NCBI GenBank assembly: GCA_027311485.1
Contig: DAICYU010000130.1
Location: 1 to 8,890 of the forward strand
Length of the DNA stretch: 8,890 nucleotides
Origin: Acetobacteraceae bacterium
GTDB lineage: Bacteria; Pseudomonadota; Alphaproteobacteria; Acetobacterales; Acetobacteraceae
Reading direction: 5' to 3'
Shown piece by piece: positions 1-6,235 of this stretch (its first letter is position 1; each line of letters opens with the position of its first letter). The notes beneath the pieces were generated by a model. It saw only the letters and a list, made by a program, of their open reading frames with translations. It had not been told where the DNA came from and did not search any database. The position numbers and the translations under genes were made by a program.

Positions 1-103
1 AAAAGCGCTCACCCGCCGGAACGAGCACGTCGCCTGCTTTCTGCAGCAGCGCGTGAGTTTCGGGGAAAATGCGGTGCGTGACAATAATTGCGCTGCTCAT
101 CAT
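1..103 (-). CDS. ptxD: PtxD-like phosphite (phosphonate) dehydrogenase, N-terminal 34 codons only
   Basis: The window holds only the start of this gene; it continues past the left edge. Translation begins MMSSAIIVTHRIFPETHALL. A short beta strand ending in VTHR, followed by a PETHALL helix, is how D-isomer-specific 2-hydroxyacid dehydrogenases begin. The ITHR/VTHR form matches what I recall of Pseudomonas stutzeri PtxD, the NAD-dependent enzyme that oxidises phosphite to phosphate. The ATG overlaps the TGA of the upstream permease gene (ATGA), and GAGGAA lies 6 bases upstream, so translation is probably coupled. A second in-frame ATG follows at once (position 100). Co-transcription with a phosphonate/phosphite-type ABC importer supports PtxD over glyoxylate or glycerate reductases of the same superfamily. 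The Rossmann domain and catalytic Arg/Glu/His are outside the window, so the specific name is an inference. Confidence 0.7.
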   Translation of the reverse strand, partial: MMSSAIIVTHRIFPETHALLQKAGDVLVPAGERF

Positions 104-1503
104 CTGATTTCCTCAGCCGGCAGGGTGATCCAACCGGCGCGTGCACGGGTCATTTGACTGAGCTGATCGACAGCCAGCACCATCACCCAGGTGATCAGGA
201 GGTAGGCGACCATCGCTTGGTAGAAGAAGAGCTGTTGCGCTTCAAAAAGCGCCTGCCCAATCCCGCCGGCGCCGATCATGCCCACGACTGTTGCCTGGCG
301 CAGGTTCCATTCAAGCCGGAACAAGGTGTGCACGCCGATTGGCGCGCTGGCGAGCGGAAGAGTCGCATAGGCGACCACGGCAACGGGCCGCGCGCCGGTC
401 GCGGCCACAGCCAGTACGGGCGCAGGATCCACATTCTCAAACGATTCGGCAAACAAACGGCCCAGGCTTCCCGCCGAATGCAGGCCCAGCGCGATCGTTC
501 CGGCTTCCGGCCCGATTCCGGCTATGGCGACGAGCACGAGGCCCCAGACCGTTTCGGGCACGGCGCGCAGTGCTTCCAGGAAACGGCGGACCGGCAGGGC
601 GACCCAGGGCGGTGCAATGGTTCGGGCCGACATAAGAGCGAGCGGAAACGCGATGATGCCGCCGAGCACGGTGCCGAACAGGGCCATTGCGCAGGTTTCG
701 GCAATCAAGGCCGGTAGTCGTGCAATGGCGTCTGAGTCTAGCGACGGCGGAAACATGGCACCGATCGTATGGACCGCATGCAGCAACGAGAATTGCTCGG
801 GTTGAAAGACCCAAAGAGCATAAAGGGACGGTGGCACGAGCAGCAAAAGCCAGACCGGCCGCTGACGAAGCCTGACAGTCAGCGCATCCACGGCCGCAAC
901 AATGCCGATGAGCACGAGGAGCAGCGTGGTGGTTCGCTGAAAATCGAAACCGTTCAATGTGCCGACCAACTCGGCCCCGAGACCGCCGCCGCCGACCGCA
1001 CCGACGATGACCGATGCCCGAACCGCGCTTTCGAACTCGTATGATCCGTATGACAGAATGTCGTTGAGTTTCAGCGGAATGAGGAACAACGCGACCTGGA
1101 CGGGTGAGGCGCCTGTCGCGCGTATGGCATCGAGCGGTGCCGCATCGGCTGTCTTGAACAGGTCACCAAAGATTTTCGCGACCGCCGCCGTGTAGAAGAT
1201 CGCCATGGCGATCATGCCGGCCGCTGGGCCGATGCCGACGAAGATCACGCACAGAATCGCCAGGGTAAGGTCCGGAATCGCGCGCACGCCAGAGAGGACA
1301 AAGCCGATGAACCGGCTGCCCGGACCACGCAGGCCAACATAGAGTCCAAGCGGCAGACTAACCATGTAGGCGATGAGCATTGCGCCCGCAGTCATGCCGA
1401 TGGACTCGAGAACCGGCCCGGTCAGCGCGAGCAGGTAATGCGCGGACAGATCGGGCGGCAGAAAGCTGACCAGCGTCTGCAGCGCCCTGGCAAGGCTCTC
1501 CAT
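100..1503 (-). CDS. ptxC: Fused two-domain ABC transporter permease of the PhnE/PtxC family
   Basis: This 467-residue inner-membrane protein should form the channel of the importer encoded by this operon. It contains two homologous permease domains, about residues 25-215 and 265-455, joined by a hydrophobic linker. The repeat is visible in the sequence: SGVRAIPD (71-78) matches EALRAVPE (310-317), IGPAAGMIA (91-99) matches IGPEAGTIA (330-338), the cytoplasmic EAA-type loop ATGASPVQV (129-137) matches ATGARPVAV (368-376), and VGAVGGGGLG (167-176) matches VGMIGAGGIG (407-416). Both EAA-like loops, which dock on the ATPase, look intact. PhnE-type permeases are often single-domain proteins that pair up; here one chain can supply the whole pore. 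The start lies 7 bp after the ATPase stop, and only a weak TAGGG precedes it, which suggests coupled translation. The end overlaps the ptxD-like start by 4 bp. The family is clear; the substrate is inferred from context. Confidence 0.87.
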   Translation of the reverse strand: MESLARALQTLVSFLPPDLSAHYLLALTGPVLESIGMTAGAMLIAYMVSLPLGLYVGLRGPGSRFIGFVLSGVRAIPDLTLAILCVIFVGIGPAAGMIAMAIFYTAAVAKIFGDLFKTADAAPLDAIRATGASPVQVALFLIPLKLNDILSYGSYEFESAVRASVIVGAVGGGGLGAELVGTLNGFDFQRTTTLLLVLIGIVAAVDALTVRLRQRPVWLLLLVPPSLYALWVFQPEQFSLLHAVHTIGAMFPPSLDSDAIARLPALIAETCAMALFGTVLGGIIAFPLALMSARTIAPPWVALPVRRFLEALRAVPETVWGLVLVAIAGIGPEAGTIALGLHSAGSLGRLFAESFENVDPAPVLAVAATGARPVAVVAYATLPLASAPIGVHTLFRLEWNLRQATVVGMIGAGGIGQALFEAQQLFFYQAMVAYLLITWVMVLAVDQLSQMTRARAGWITLPAEEIR

Positions 1504-1510
1504 GCGCGCC

Positions 1511-2323
1511 CTACGTCCCCAGTGCTTGCTTCATGTCCGGCATGAGGCCGCGTGGCGGCAGCCTGGCGTCCTGTTGTTGTCCGGGTTCACGCTGTGCCTC
1601 GGTGGCAAGTCGATAGGGACCGTCCTTGGTGAGGCGGCCACTCTCCATCGTCAGGATGCGGGGAAAATACTGTTCGGCCAAATCGGGCTGGTGCAGGGTG
1701 CAGACCAGGGCGACGCCGGAGTCCCGCGCAAGCGTGCACAGAAGGTCCAGCACCTGGCGGGCCATGCCCGGATCGAGCGAAGCAATCGGCTCATCCGCGA
1801 GGATCAGGCTCGGCTGCTGCACGAGCGCCCGGGCGATCGCCACCCTTTGCTGCTGTCCGCCCGACAAGGTTGCGGTTCTCGCCCTCAGCTTTTCACCCAG
1901 CGCGACCTGTTCGAGTGCCCGCTGTGCCTCCGCCAGCTCGGCGGCAAGCGGCCAGAGCAGAAAGCGAAGTGCGCGCGCGGCCGACCACCGTCCCAGGGCG
2001 CCGGCCATGACGTTCTGATAGACGTGCAGTCGGGGAACAAGATCATGCTTCTGCGGGATCATGGCGACAGTCCGCCGCAAGCGCCGCAGGCTGCGCGGGT
2101 GCGACGTGTCCACGCGCATGCCATTGAGGAGCACTGTCCCTGAATGTGCCGGCATGCTGCCGTTTATCGCTCTCAGCAGCGTCGTCTTGCCAGCGCCGCT
2201 GGCACCGACCAATGCCACACGCTCACCGGGTCGCAGCACGAACGAGACATCGGCACAGATCGGCGTCTTGACCCCGTGCGGCATGACGGTCAGGCCGTCG
2301 ATCCGCAGCATCGAGGCTTGCAT
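1511..2323 (-). CDS. ptxA: ABC transporter ATP-binding protein of the PhnC/PtxA family
   Basis: This 270-residue cytoplasmic ATPase should energise uptake by the adjacent permease. Every nucleotide-binding motif is present: Walker A GASGAGKTT at residues 40-48, Q-loop Gln91 in IPQKHDL, signature LSGGQQQR at 153-160, Walker B LILADEP at 173-179, D-loop SLDP at 182-185, and switch His211 in TLHQPD. The IPQ.HDLV..L.VYQNV stretch after Walker A is typical of PhnC-like ATPases. About 30 residues after position 240 are rich in Gln, Arg and Pro and appear to be an added tail with no recognised domain. The ATG follows directly on the TAG of the binding-protein gene with no gap. A second in-frame ATG at codon 5 would give MLRIDGL and is an alternative start. 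The family assignment is secure; naming it ptxA rather than phnC depends on the operon. Confidence 0.88.
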   Translation of the reverse strand: MQASMLRIDGLTVMPHGVKTPICADVSFVLRPGERVALVGASGAGKTTLLRAINGSMPAHSGTVLLNGMRVDTSHPRSLRRLRRTVAMIPQKHDLVPRLHVYQNVMAGALGRWSAARALRFLLWPLAAELAEAQRALEQVALGEKLRARTATLSGGQQQRVAIARALVQQPSLILADEPIASLDPGMARQVLDLLCTLARDSGVALVCTLHQPDLAEQYFPRILTMESGRLTKDGPYRLATEAQREPGQQQDARLPPRGLMPDMKQALGT

Positions 2324-3196
2324 CTACAACATCTTCAATGATCGGGCGATGTTCCGGACGGTTGCATATTCGGCATCGGTAGCCGGCACGAATTTGGTGC
2401 CGCGCAGGATGTCGAGGATGCTTTTGTCGTTTTCCGGCGTCAGGTTGGTAAAGGCCCTGATGATGGCTTGCTGTGTGGCGGCGTCCAGTCCCGGCCGAGC
2501 CGCCCAGACGTAGTCGGCGAACGGCGCACTCGTTGCGAAAACGCGCAGCTTTGCCGCATCGGCCTTGCCGCTCGCGATCATTTCCTTGAATACCGTTTCA
2601 TCGCAAGCGCCGGCGTCGACCGCGCCGGTTTCAACGGCTTTGACGGTCGCGGCGTGGCTGCCGGTGTAGCGGAACCTGAGGTCTCTGTCGGGATTGATGC
2701 CGGCTGACTTCATGTCCTGGTAGGGGATCAAGTGTCCGCTGGTCGAGTTGATGTCGCCGAAAGCGAACGTCTTGCCCTTGAGATCCTGCAGGCTGTGGAT
2801 CGACGAAGCGGCCTGGGTGATGAACAGGGCATGGAACTGACGGTCTGCCTCGCGCTGTACCAGCGGCACGGCGCCGTATTGCTGGTGTGCCTTGATGTAT
2901 GTCAGCCCGCCGAGATAGGCCACGTCGAGCGAGCCGTTGCCCAGCCCTTCCACGGTTGCGTTGTAGTTGGTCGGAATGACCAGGCGGACCGGGCGCTTCA
3001 ACGCCTTGGAAAGGTAGGCCTGCAGTGGCGCCTTCTCCTCGACTGAGACCTGCGTTGCGCCAGCGTCAGGAATCATCCCGATCCGGATCAGCGCCTCGTC
3101 GGCAACGGCGCGCATGGATTGTAGAGCAGCGGTTGCGAACACCGCGCCAACGAACGCGCGACGCCCGCTGGTCATCGCCGGAAGCCGTTGTGACAT
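2324..3196 (-). CDS. ptxB: Periplasmic phosphite/phosphonate-type substrate-binding protein of an ABC importer
   Basis: This 290-residue protein is exported and captures the substrate for the ABC importer. Residues 1-32 form a signal peptide with a twin-arginine look (SGRRAFVG) and a cleavage site after AVA at 30-32. The mature part belongs to the phosphate/phosphite/phosphonate binder superfamily (TIGR01098 type). It has DVAYLGGLTY at 91-100, DLKGKTFAFG at 138-147, the anion-binding helix start STSGHLIP at 151-158, DAGACDETVF at 194-203, and a C-terminal TKFVPATDAEY. The STS.HLIP string matches P. stutzeri PtxB as I recall it. The YLGGLTY and QREADRQF segments instead recall a related clade annotated as putative selenate binders, so specificity is uncertain. 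A G7 run ending 6 bases before the ATG serves as ribosome-binding site; an ATG at codon 8 lacks one. It is the first gene of the operon. Confidence 0.87.
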   Translation of the reverse strand: MSQRLPAMTSGRRAFVGAVFATAALQSMRAVADEALIRIGMIPDAGATQVSVEEKAPLQAYLSKALKRPVRLVIPTNYNATVEGLGNGSLDVAYLGGLTYIKAHQQYGAVPLVQREADRQFHALFITQAASSIHSLQDLKGKTFAFGDINSTSGHLIPYQDMKSAGINPDRDLRFRYTGSHAATVKAVETGAVDAGACDETVFKEMIASGKADAAKLRVFATSAPFADYVWAARPGLDAATQQAIIRAFTNLTPENDKSILDILRGTKFVPATDAEYATVRNIARSLKML

Positions 3197-3226
3197 CCTG
3201 AACCCCCCCTGTTCGTCAGCATGACA

Positions 3227-3247
3227 TCAATCGCCGACGGCGATTGA
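3227..3247. promoter_or_regulatory. Perfect 9-bp dyad in the ptx leader, an operator or 5'-UTR hairpin
   Basis: The arms TCAATCGCC and GGCGATTGA are exact reverse complements separated by GAC. The inner edge lies about 30 bases upstream of the binding-protein ATG, just outside its ribosome-binding site. As DNA it would suit a dimeric regulator; as RNA it would fold into a stable stem with a 3-base loop in the 5' leader. Symmetry alone cannot separate the two. It is not followed by a T-run on the operon strand, so it is unlikely to be a plain terminator. Confidence 0.5.
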
Positions 3248-3258
3248 ATGCTCATCCC

Positions 3259-3275
3259 GATCGCAATTACCGATC
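3259..3275. promoter_or_regulatory. Candidate LysR-type regulator box (GATCG-N7-CGATC)
   Basis: The arms GATCG and CGATC flank a 7-base AT-rich centre, giving the T-N11-A arrangement (T3261, A3273) typical of LysR-family recognition sites. It lies 63 bases upstream of the binding-protein start. The P. stutzeri ptx operon is known to carry a LysR-type gene, ptxE, next to ptxD; any counterpart here would lie beyond the left edge. Assigning this box to such a regulator is inference. Confidence 0.35.
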
Positions 3276-3309
3276 AGGGAGCGTCTTAGACTGCCGATGT
3301 CTCAGGTGC

Positions 3310-3327
3310 GTGTCACTGGCATGACAC
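3310..3327. promoter_or_regulatory. Perfect GTGTCA-N6-TGACAC dyad upstream of the ptx-like operon
   Basis: Two exact 6-base arms flank CTGGCA. Read on the minus strand it gives GTGTCAT, GCCA, GTGACAC. The first half matches a Pho-box half-site (CTGTCAT) at six of seven positions, with the usual 4-base spacer. The second half is inverted rather than repeated, so it is not a standard Pho box. It lies 113 bases upstream of the operon start, a reasonable place for an activator or repressor of the ptx-like promoter. Confidence 0.35.
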
Positions 3328-3345
3328 TTTGGCGAAAACCCGCCC

Positions 3346-3373
3346 GTCGGTCGCGGCCGGCCGTGCGACCGGC
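3346..3373 (-). terminator. GC-rich hairpin, possible terminator of the cysteine synthase transcript
   Basis: The arms CGGTCGC and GCGACCG pair perfectly, extended by a G-U and a G-C pair, around a 10-base loop that contains the palindrome GGCCGGCC. It lies about 120 bases beyond the cysK stop codon on the transcribed strand and ahead of the ptx-like promoter dyads. TTTT follows on the minus strand, but only about 8 bases after the stem, so a classical intrinsic terminator is doubtful. Confidence 0.3.
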
Positions 3374-3495
3374 AAGGATCCAGGTCGCAATCGGCCTGCC
3401 GGGCTGGCATTTCACCGTCCCGGCCCCGCATGTTCCTGACGTTCGTGCCGCTTGCCCGGTGTTGCCACAAAGCCTGCGGAGGCGACAGCCTGTTC

Positions 3496-4515
3496 CTATG
3501 CCATCCAGGGCGGTACCGGCAGACCCTTGCCGCGTAGGAACTCCGGATTGAACAGCTTGGATTGATACCGTGATCCGCCGTCGCACAGGATCGTCACCAC
3601 CGTGTGGCCCGGTCCCATCGCTTTCGCCACTCTGATCGCCGCGGCGATGTTGATGCCGGCCGAGGTGCCCACCGACAGCCCTTCATGGATCAGCACGTCG
3701 TAGATCTGCTCCAGCGCCTCGGCATCCGGTACCCGTTCGGCGTCGTCGATCGCCACGCCGTTCAGGTTCCCCGGCACGCGTGACTGGCCGATTCCCTCGG
3801 TGATCGAGGAGCCCGTCACCGTCAGATCCCCGCTTTTCACCCAGCCATACAGCGCGCTGCCCTCGGGGTCGGCCAGCACGATACGGACGTCCGGCCTGCG
3901 CTCCTTCAACGCCAGCGACACGCCCGCCAGCGTGCCACCCGTGCCGCACGCACAGGTGAACGCATCGACCTTGCCGCCGGTCTGGTCCCAGATCTCCGGC
4001 CCGGTGGTCATCCGGTGGCCTTCCCGGTTCGCCAGGTTGTCGAACTGATTGGCCCAGATCGCGTTGCCGGTTTCGGCCGCCAGTTCCTCGGCCAGTCGGC
4101 GGGAGACATGCACGTAGTTGCCGGGGTCGCGATACGGCTTGGCTGGCACCAGCCGCAGGTCGGCGCCGATCATGCGCAGGAACTCGATCTTCTCCTTGCT
4201 CTGCGTCTCCGGCATCACGATCACGCTGCGGTAGCCACGCGCATTGCCGACCAGCGTCAGCCCGATGCCGGTGTTGCCAGCAGTACCCTCGACGACGGTG
4301 CCGCCTTCCTTCAGGGTGCCGCGTTCCTCGGCATCACGAATGATGGCCAGGCCGGCGCGATCCTTGACAGATCCGCCGGGATTCATGAATTCCGCTTTAC
4401 CCAGGATGGTGCAGCCCGTGGCTTCTGACGCGCGCCGCAGCCGGATCAGCGGTGTGTTGCCAATCGCCTCGGCCAGGTCGTTCTGGAAGCCGGAGCCGTG
4501 ATACAAGGCGGTCAT
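3496..4515 (-). CDS. cysK: PLP-dependent cysteine synthase family protein
   Basis: This 339-residue cytoplasmic enzyme should make cysteine from O-acetylserine and sulfide, using pyridoxal phosphate. Visible signatures are IGNTPLIRLRR at 18-28, the PLP lysine Lys51 in NPGGSVKDRAG, the substrate loop EGTAGNTG at 76-83 (EPTSGNTG in classical CysK), the PLP phosphate loop GTGGT at 191-195, SVGTSAGIN at 281-289, and a C-terminal TILCDGGSRYQSK at 309-321. Length fits a fold-type II cysteine synthase without a CBS domain. The frame is open far upstream to 4947, but the ATG at 4515 is preceded by GAGGAA and gives the normal family N-terminus, so the longer version is rejected. It is divergent from the rhodanese gene, with 27 bp between starts. 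Cystathionine beta-synthase-like activity cannot be excluded. The family is certain; the exact substrate is likely. Confidence 0.92.
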   Translation of the reverse strand: MTALYHGSGFQNDLAEAIGNTPLIRLRRASEATGCTILGKAEFMNPGGSVKDRAGLAIIRDAEERGTLKEGGTVVEGTAGNTGIGLTLVGNARGYRSVIVMPETQSKEKIEFLRMIGADLRLVPAKPYRDPGNYVHVSRRLAEELAAETGNAIWANQFDNLANREGHRMTTGPEIWDQTGGKVDAFTCACGTGGTLAGVSLALKERRPDVRIVLADPEGSALYGWVKSGDLTVTGSSITEGIGQSRVPGNLNGVAIDDAERVPDAEALEQIYDVLIHEGLSVGTSAGINIAAAIRVAKAMGPGHTVVTILCDGGSRYQSKLFNPEFLRGKGLPVPPWMA

Positions 4516-4542
4516 ACGTTTCCTCGCAGCGGAGTGTGCAAT

Positions 4543-4953
4543 ATGGTTGAGAATGTCCCGCCAGCCGAAGCCTGGGAAGCCCTGCGCACCGATCAGGCCG
4601 CTCAGTTGGTCGATGTCCGCACGGACGTGGAGTGGAACTTCGTCGGCGTTCCAGACCTCAACGCGGCGGGCAAGCAGGCGGTTCTGATTCCGTGGCAGGT
4701 GTATCCGACCATGCAGCGGAATGGCTCCTTCGAAGATAATCTTCGGCAGGCCGGGCTGACACCCGACCACCGCATTTATTTCATCTGCCGCAGTGGTGCC
4801 CGGAGCATGGCGGCGGCCGAAGCGGCGCAGGCGGCGGGTTTTCCCAATGCCTTCAATGTGGCGGATGGGTTCGAAGGGCCGCTGGATGAGCAGGGGCATC
4901 GCGGCAGCGCCGGTGGCTGGAAGGCCGAGGGCCTGCCCTGGCGGCAACGATAG
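4543..4953 (+). CDS. Single-domain rhodanese-like sulfurtransferase
   Basis: This 136-residue cytoplasmic protein is a single rhodanese domain. It has the N-terminal LVDVRTDVEW (22-31), the active-site loop CRSGARS (82-88) whose Cys82 would carry the persulfide, and the C-terminal GWKAEGLPWR common to small alphaproteobacterial rhodaneses. Loop length and the intact Cys and Arg residues suggest an active sulfurtransferase rather than a phosphatase-like relative. The ATG at 4543 is preceded by GGAG at 4531-4534. A longer in-frame version from a GTG at 4498 would run into the divergent cysteine synthase gene and has no better start signal. Pairing with cysK suggests a role in handling sulfide or persulfide sulfur; the acceptor is unknown. 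It converges on the hydroxyacid dehydrogenase gene across a 97-bp gap in which I see only short, weak inverted repeats. Confidence 0.9.
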   Translation: MVENVPPAEAWEALRTDQAAQLVDVRTDVEWNFVGVPDLNAAGKQAVLIPWQVYPTMQRNGSFEDNLRQAGLTPDHRIYFICRSGARSMAAAEAAQAAGFPNAFNVADGFEGPLDEQGHRGSAGGWKAEGLPWRQR

Positions 4954-5050
4954 GCGCGCCGCCAGCCTACCGCGCGTGATGCCGCCGCTTTGATGGCCAG
5001 CCCGCCTGCAAACAGCGTCGGGCGGCCGGCAAAAGCACCGGCAGTTCCTT

Positions 5051-6235
5051 CTACCCCGCCATCAGCCGGTTGCTGTCGCGGTCGCGGAAGAAGATATCGG
5101 TCGAGATTTCTTCCACCCGGTTGCAGCCGGTATAGGCCATGGTCTTGTCCAACTCGGTCTGAATGATGCCAACCGCCTTGGCGGCCCCGGCCTCGCCGCC
5201 AACCGCGGTGCCATAGAGTGTCGCCCGCCCGGTCAGCACGCATTTCGCGCCCAGTGCGACCGCTTTGGCAATATCCGAGCCGCGTCGTACGCCGGAATCC
5301 AGGATTACCGTGATTTTGTCGCCGACGGCTTCGGCGATCTCCGGCAGCAGGTCGATGGTTGCCGCGGCGCTGTCCATGTTGCGGCCACCATGGTTGGACA
5401 CAATGATGCCGTCCACGCCGGCGCTGATCGCCTTCAGCGCGTCATCCACCCGGTTGATGCCCTTCAGCATCAGGATGCCCGGCCATTTGTCGCGGAAGAT
5501 CCTGATATCGTCCCAGTTCAGTGAGTCCTGCCGCATCACTTCCCGCGTGCCCGGGTCGGTGCCGATCGGGCGGCGATACGGGTCGGGATAGTTCTCATTC
5601 CGGGGCATGCCGATGGTCCGGAAGTATTTCAGCAGCACCGTGGTGAACCAGGTCGGGTGCTGCATGATGTCCCAGGTGAAACGCCAGGTCGGATGGAACG
5701 GCAGCAGGAAGCCGTTCTTCGCGTTGTATTCCCGGTTCGGCGGCACGATCGTGTCGGTGGTGACGATCAGTGCCTCGAATCCGTTGTTTTTCGCCCGTTC
5801 GATCAACTGGTAGGACAGCTCGCGCTGCTTCCAGACATACAGCTGGAACCACAAGCGAAAATTCGCCTCCTTGGCGATCTTCTCCATCGAGGTCATTGCC
5901 CCGGTCGCAAGCGTGAACGGAATCTTCATCCGCGCCGCCGCCTTTGCCAGTTCCAATTCCCCTTCATGCCAGCACAGGCCGGCTGCACCGGTTGGCGCGA
6001 TCGCCATCGGCAGTGCGATCTCCTTGCCGAACAGGGTCGTGCGCGTCGTCCGGGCGGAGACATCGACCAGGGACCTGTGACGCAGCTTGATCTTCTCGAA
6101 CGCCGCGCGGTTGTTGCGCAGGGCCACTTCGTCTTCCGTCGCGCGATCAACAAATTCGAACACGCCGCGCGGCAGCCGTCGTTTGGCGGCCTCACGCAGA
6201 TCGAAGACATTGTAGCAGTTATCCAGCCTGGACAT
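5051..6235 (-). CDS. FMN-dependent alpha-hydroxy-acid dehydrogenase (LldD/MdlB type)
   Basis: This 394-residue flavoenzyme should oxidise an L-2-hydroxy acid such as lactate or mandelate and pass electrons to quinone or another acceptor. The FMN and catalytic set of the glycolate oxidase family is visible: APTG (81-84), Gln131 and Tyr133 in FQLYV, Asp161 and Arg168 in TTDTIVPPNRE, Lys258 in LKGI, catalytic His282 and Arg285 in SNHGGR, and DSGVRRGSD with GRATLYG for the flavin phosphate. It looks closer to MdlB than to E. coli LldD (for example DSG.RRGSDI.KA.ALGA). Phe28 replaces the Tyr that normally binds the substrate carboxylate (glycolate oxidase Tyr24), and DRATEDE replaces the usual GGAEDE, so the substrate may differ. 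The ATG at 6235 follows AAGGGGA; a longer open frame to 6400 crosses the promoter region and is rejected. No partner dehydrogenase or permease gene is adjacent. Confidence 0.88.
   Translation of the reverse strand: MSRLDNCYNVFDLREAAKRRLPRGVFEFVDRATEDEVALRNNRAAFEKIKLRHRSLVDVSARTTRTTLFGKEIALPMAIAPTGAAGLCWHEGELELAKAAARMKIPFTLATGAMTSMEKIAKEANFRLWFQLYVWKQRELSYQLIERAKNNGFEALIVTTDTIVPPNREYNAKNGFLLPFHPTWRFTWDIMQHPTWFTTVLLKYFRTIGMPRNENYPDPYRRPIGTDPGTREVMRQDSLNWDDIRIFRDKWPGILMLKGINRVDDALKAISAGVDGIIVSNHGGRNMDSAAATIDLLPEIAEAVGDKITVILDSGVRRGSDIAKAVALGAKCVLTGRATLYGTAVGGEAGAAKAVGIIQTELDKTMAYTGCNRVEEISTDIFFRDRDSNRLMAG

Larger units (their letters stand above)
3197..3495. other. Noncoding leader and promoter region upstream of the ptx-like operon
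   Basis: No credible gene is seen here. It lies between the cysteine synthase stop (3496) and the binding-protein start (3196), both on the minus strand. The half nearest the operon (3197-3330) is less GC-rich than the flanks and holds three separate dyads, listed individually; a regulated promoter is expected here. I could not pick a convincing -35/-10 pair: GTGACA on the minus strand within the outer dyad could serve as a -35, but only a poor TCTAAG follows at about 20 bases. The half nearest cysK holds one GC-rich hairpin and otherwise nothing I recognise. Confidence 0.6.

Noticed and set aside
88..717. Plus-strand frames opposite the permease gene
   Set aside because: Low-complexity Arg/Gly/His translations with no recognisable domain, antisense to a gene with strong membrane-domain signatures.
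3310..3327. Standard Pho box upstream of the ptx-like operon
   Set aside because: Only one half-site (GTGTCAT) fits; the partner is inverted (GTGACAC), whereas PhoB sites are direct repeats. Kept only as an unassigned dyad.
3267..3470. 67-codon minus-strand frame between cysK and the ptx-like operon
   Set aside because: Arg/His-rich composition typical of chance frames in GC-rich DNA, no clear ribosome-binding site, and it overlaps the dyads.
4516..4947. N-terminal extension of the cysteine synthase frame to 483 residues
   Set aside because: It is antisense to the rhodanese gene, whose CRSGARS motif is unmistakable, and GAGGAA precedes the ATG at 4515, which gives the normal enzyme length.
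4954..5050. Intrinsic terminator between the convergent rhodanese and dehydrogenase genes
   Set aside because: Only 5-bp stems are present (GCCCG/CGGGC and GCCGG/CCGGC) with loops of 8-14 bases and no T-run; too weak to list.
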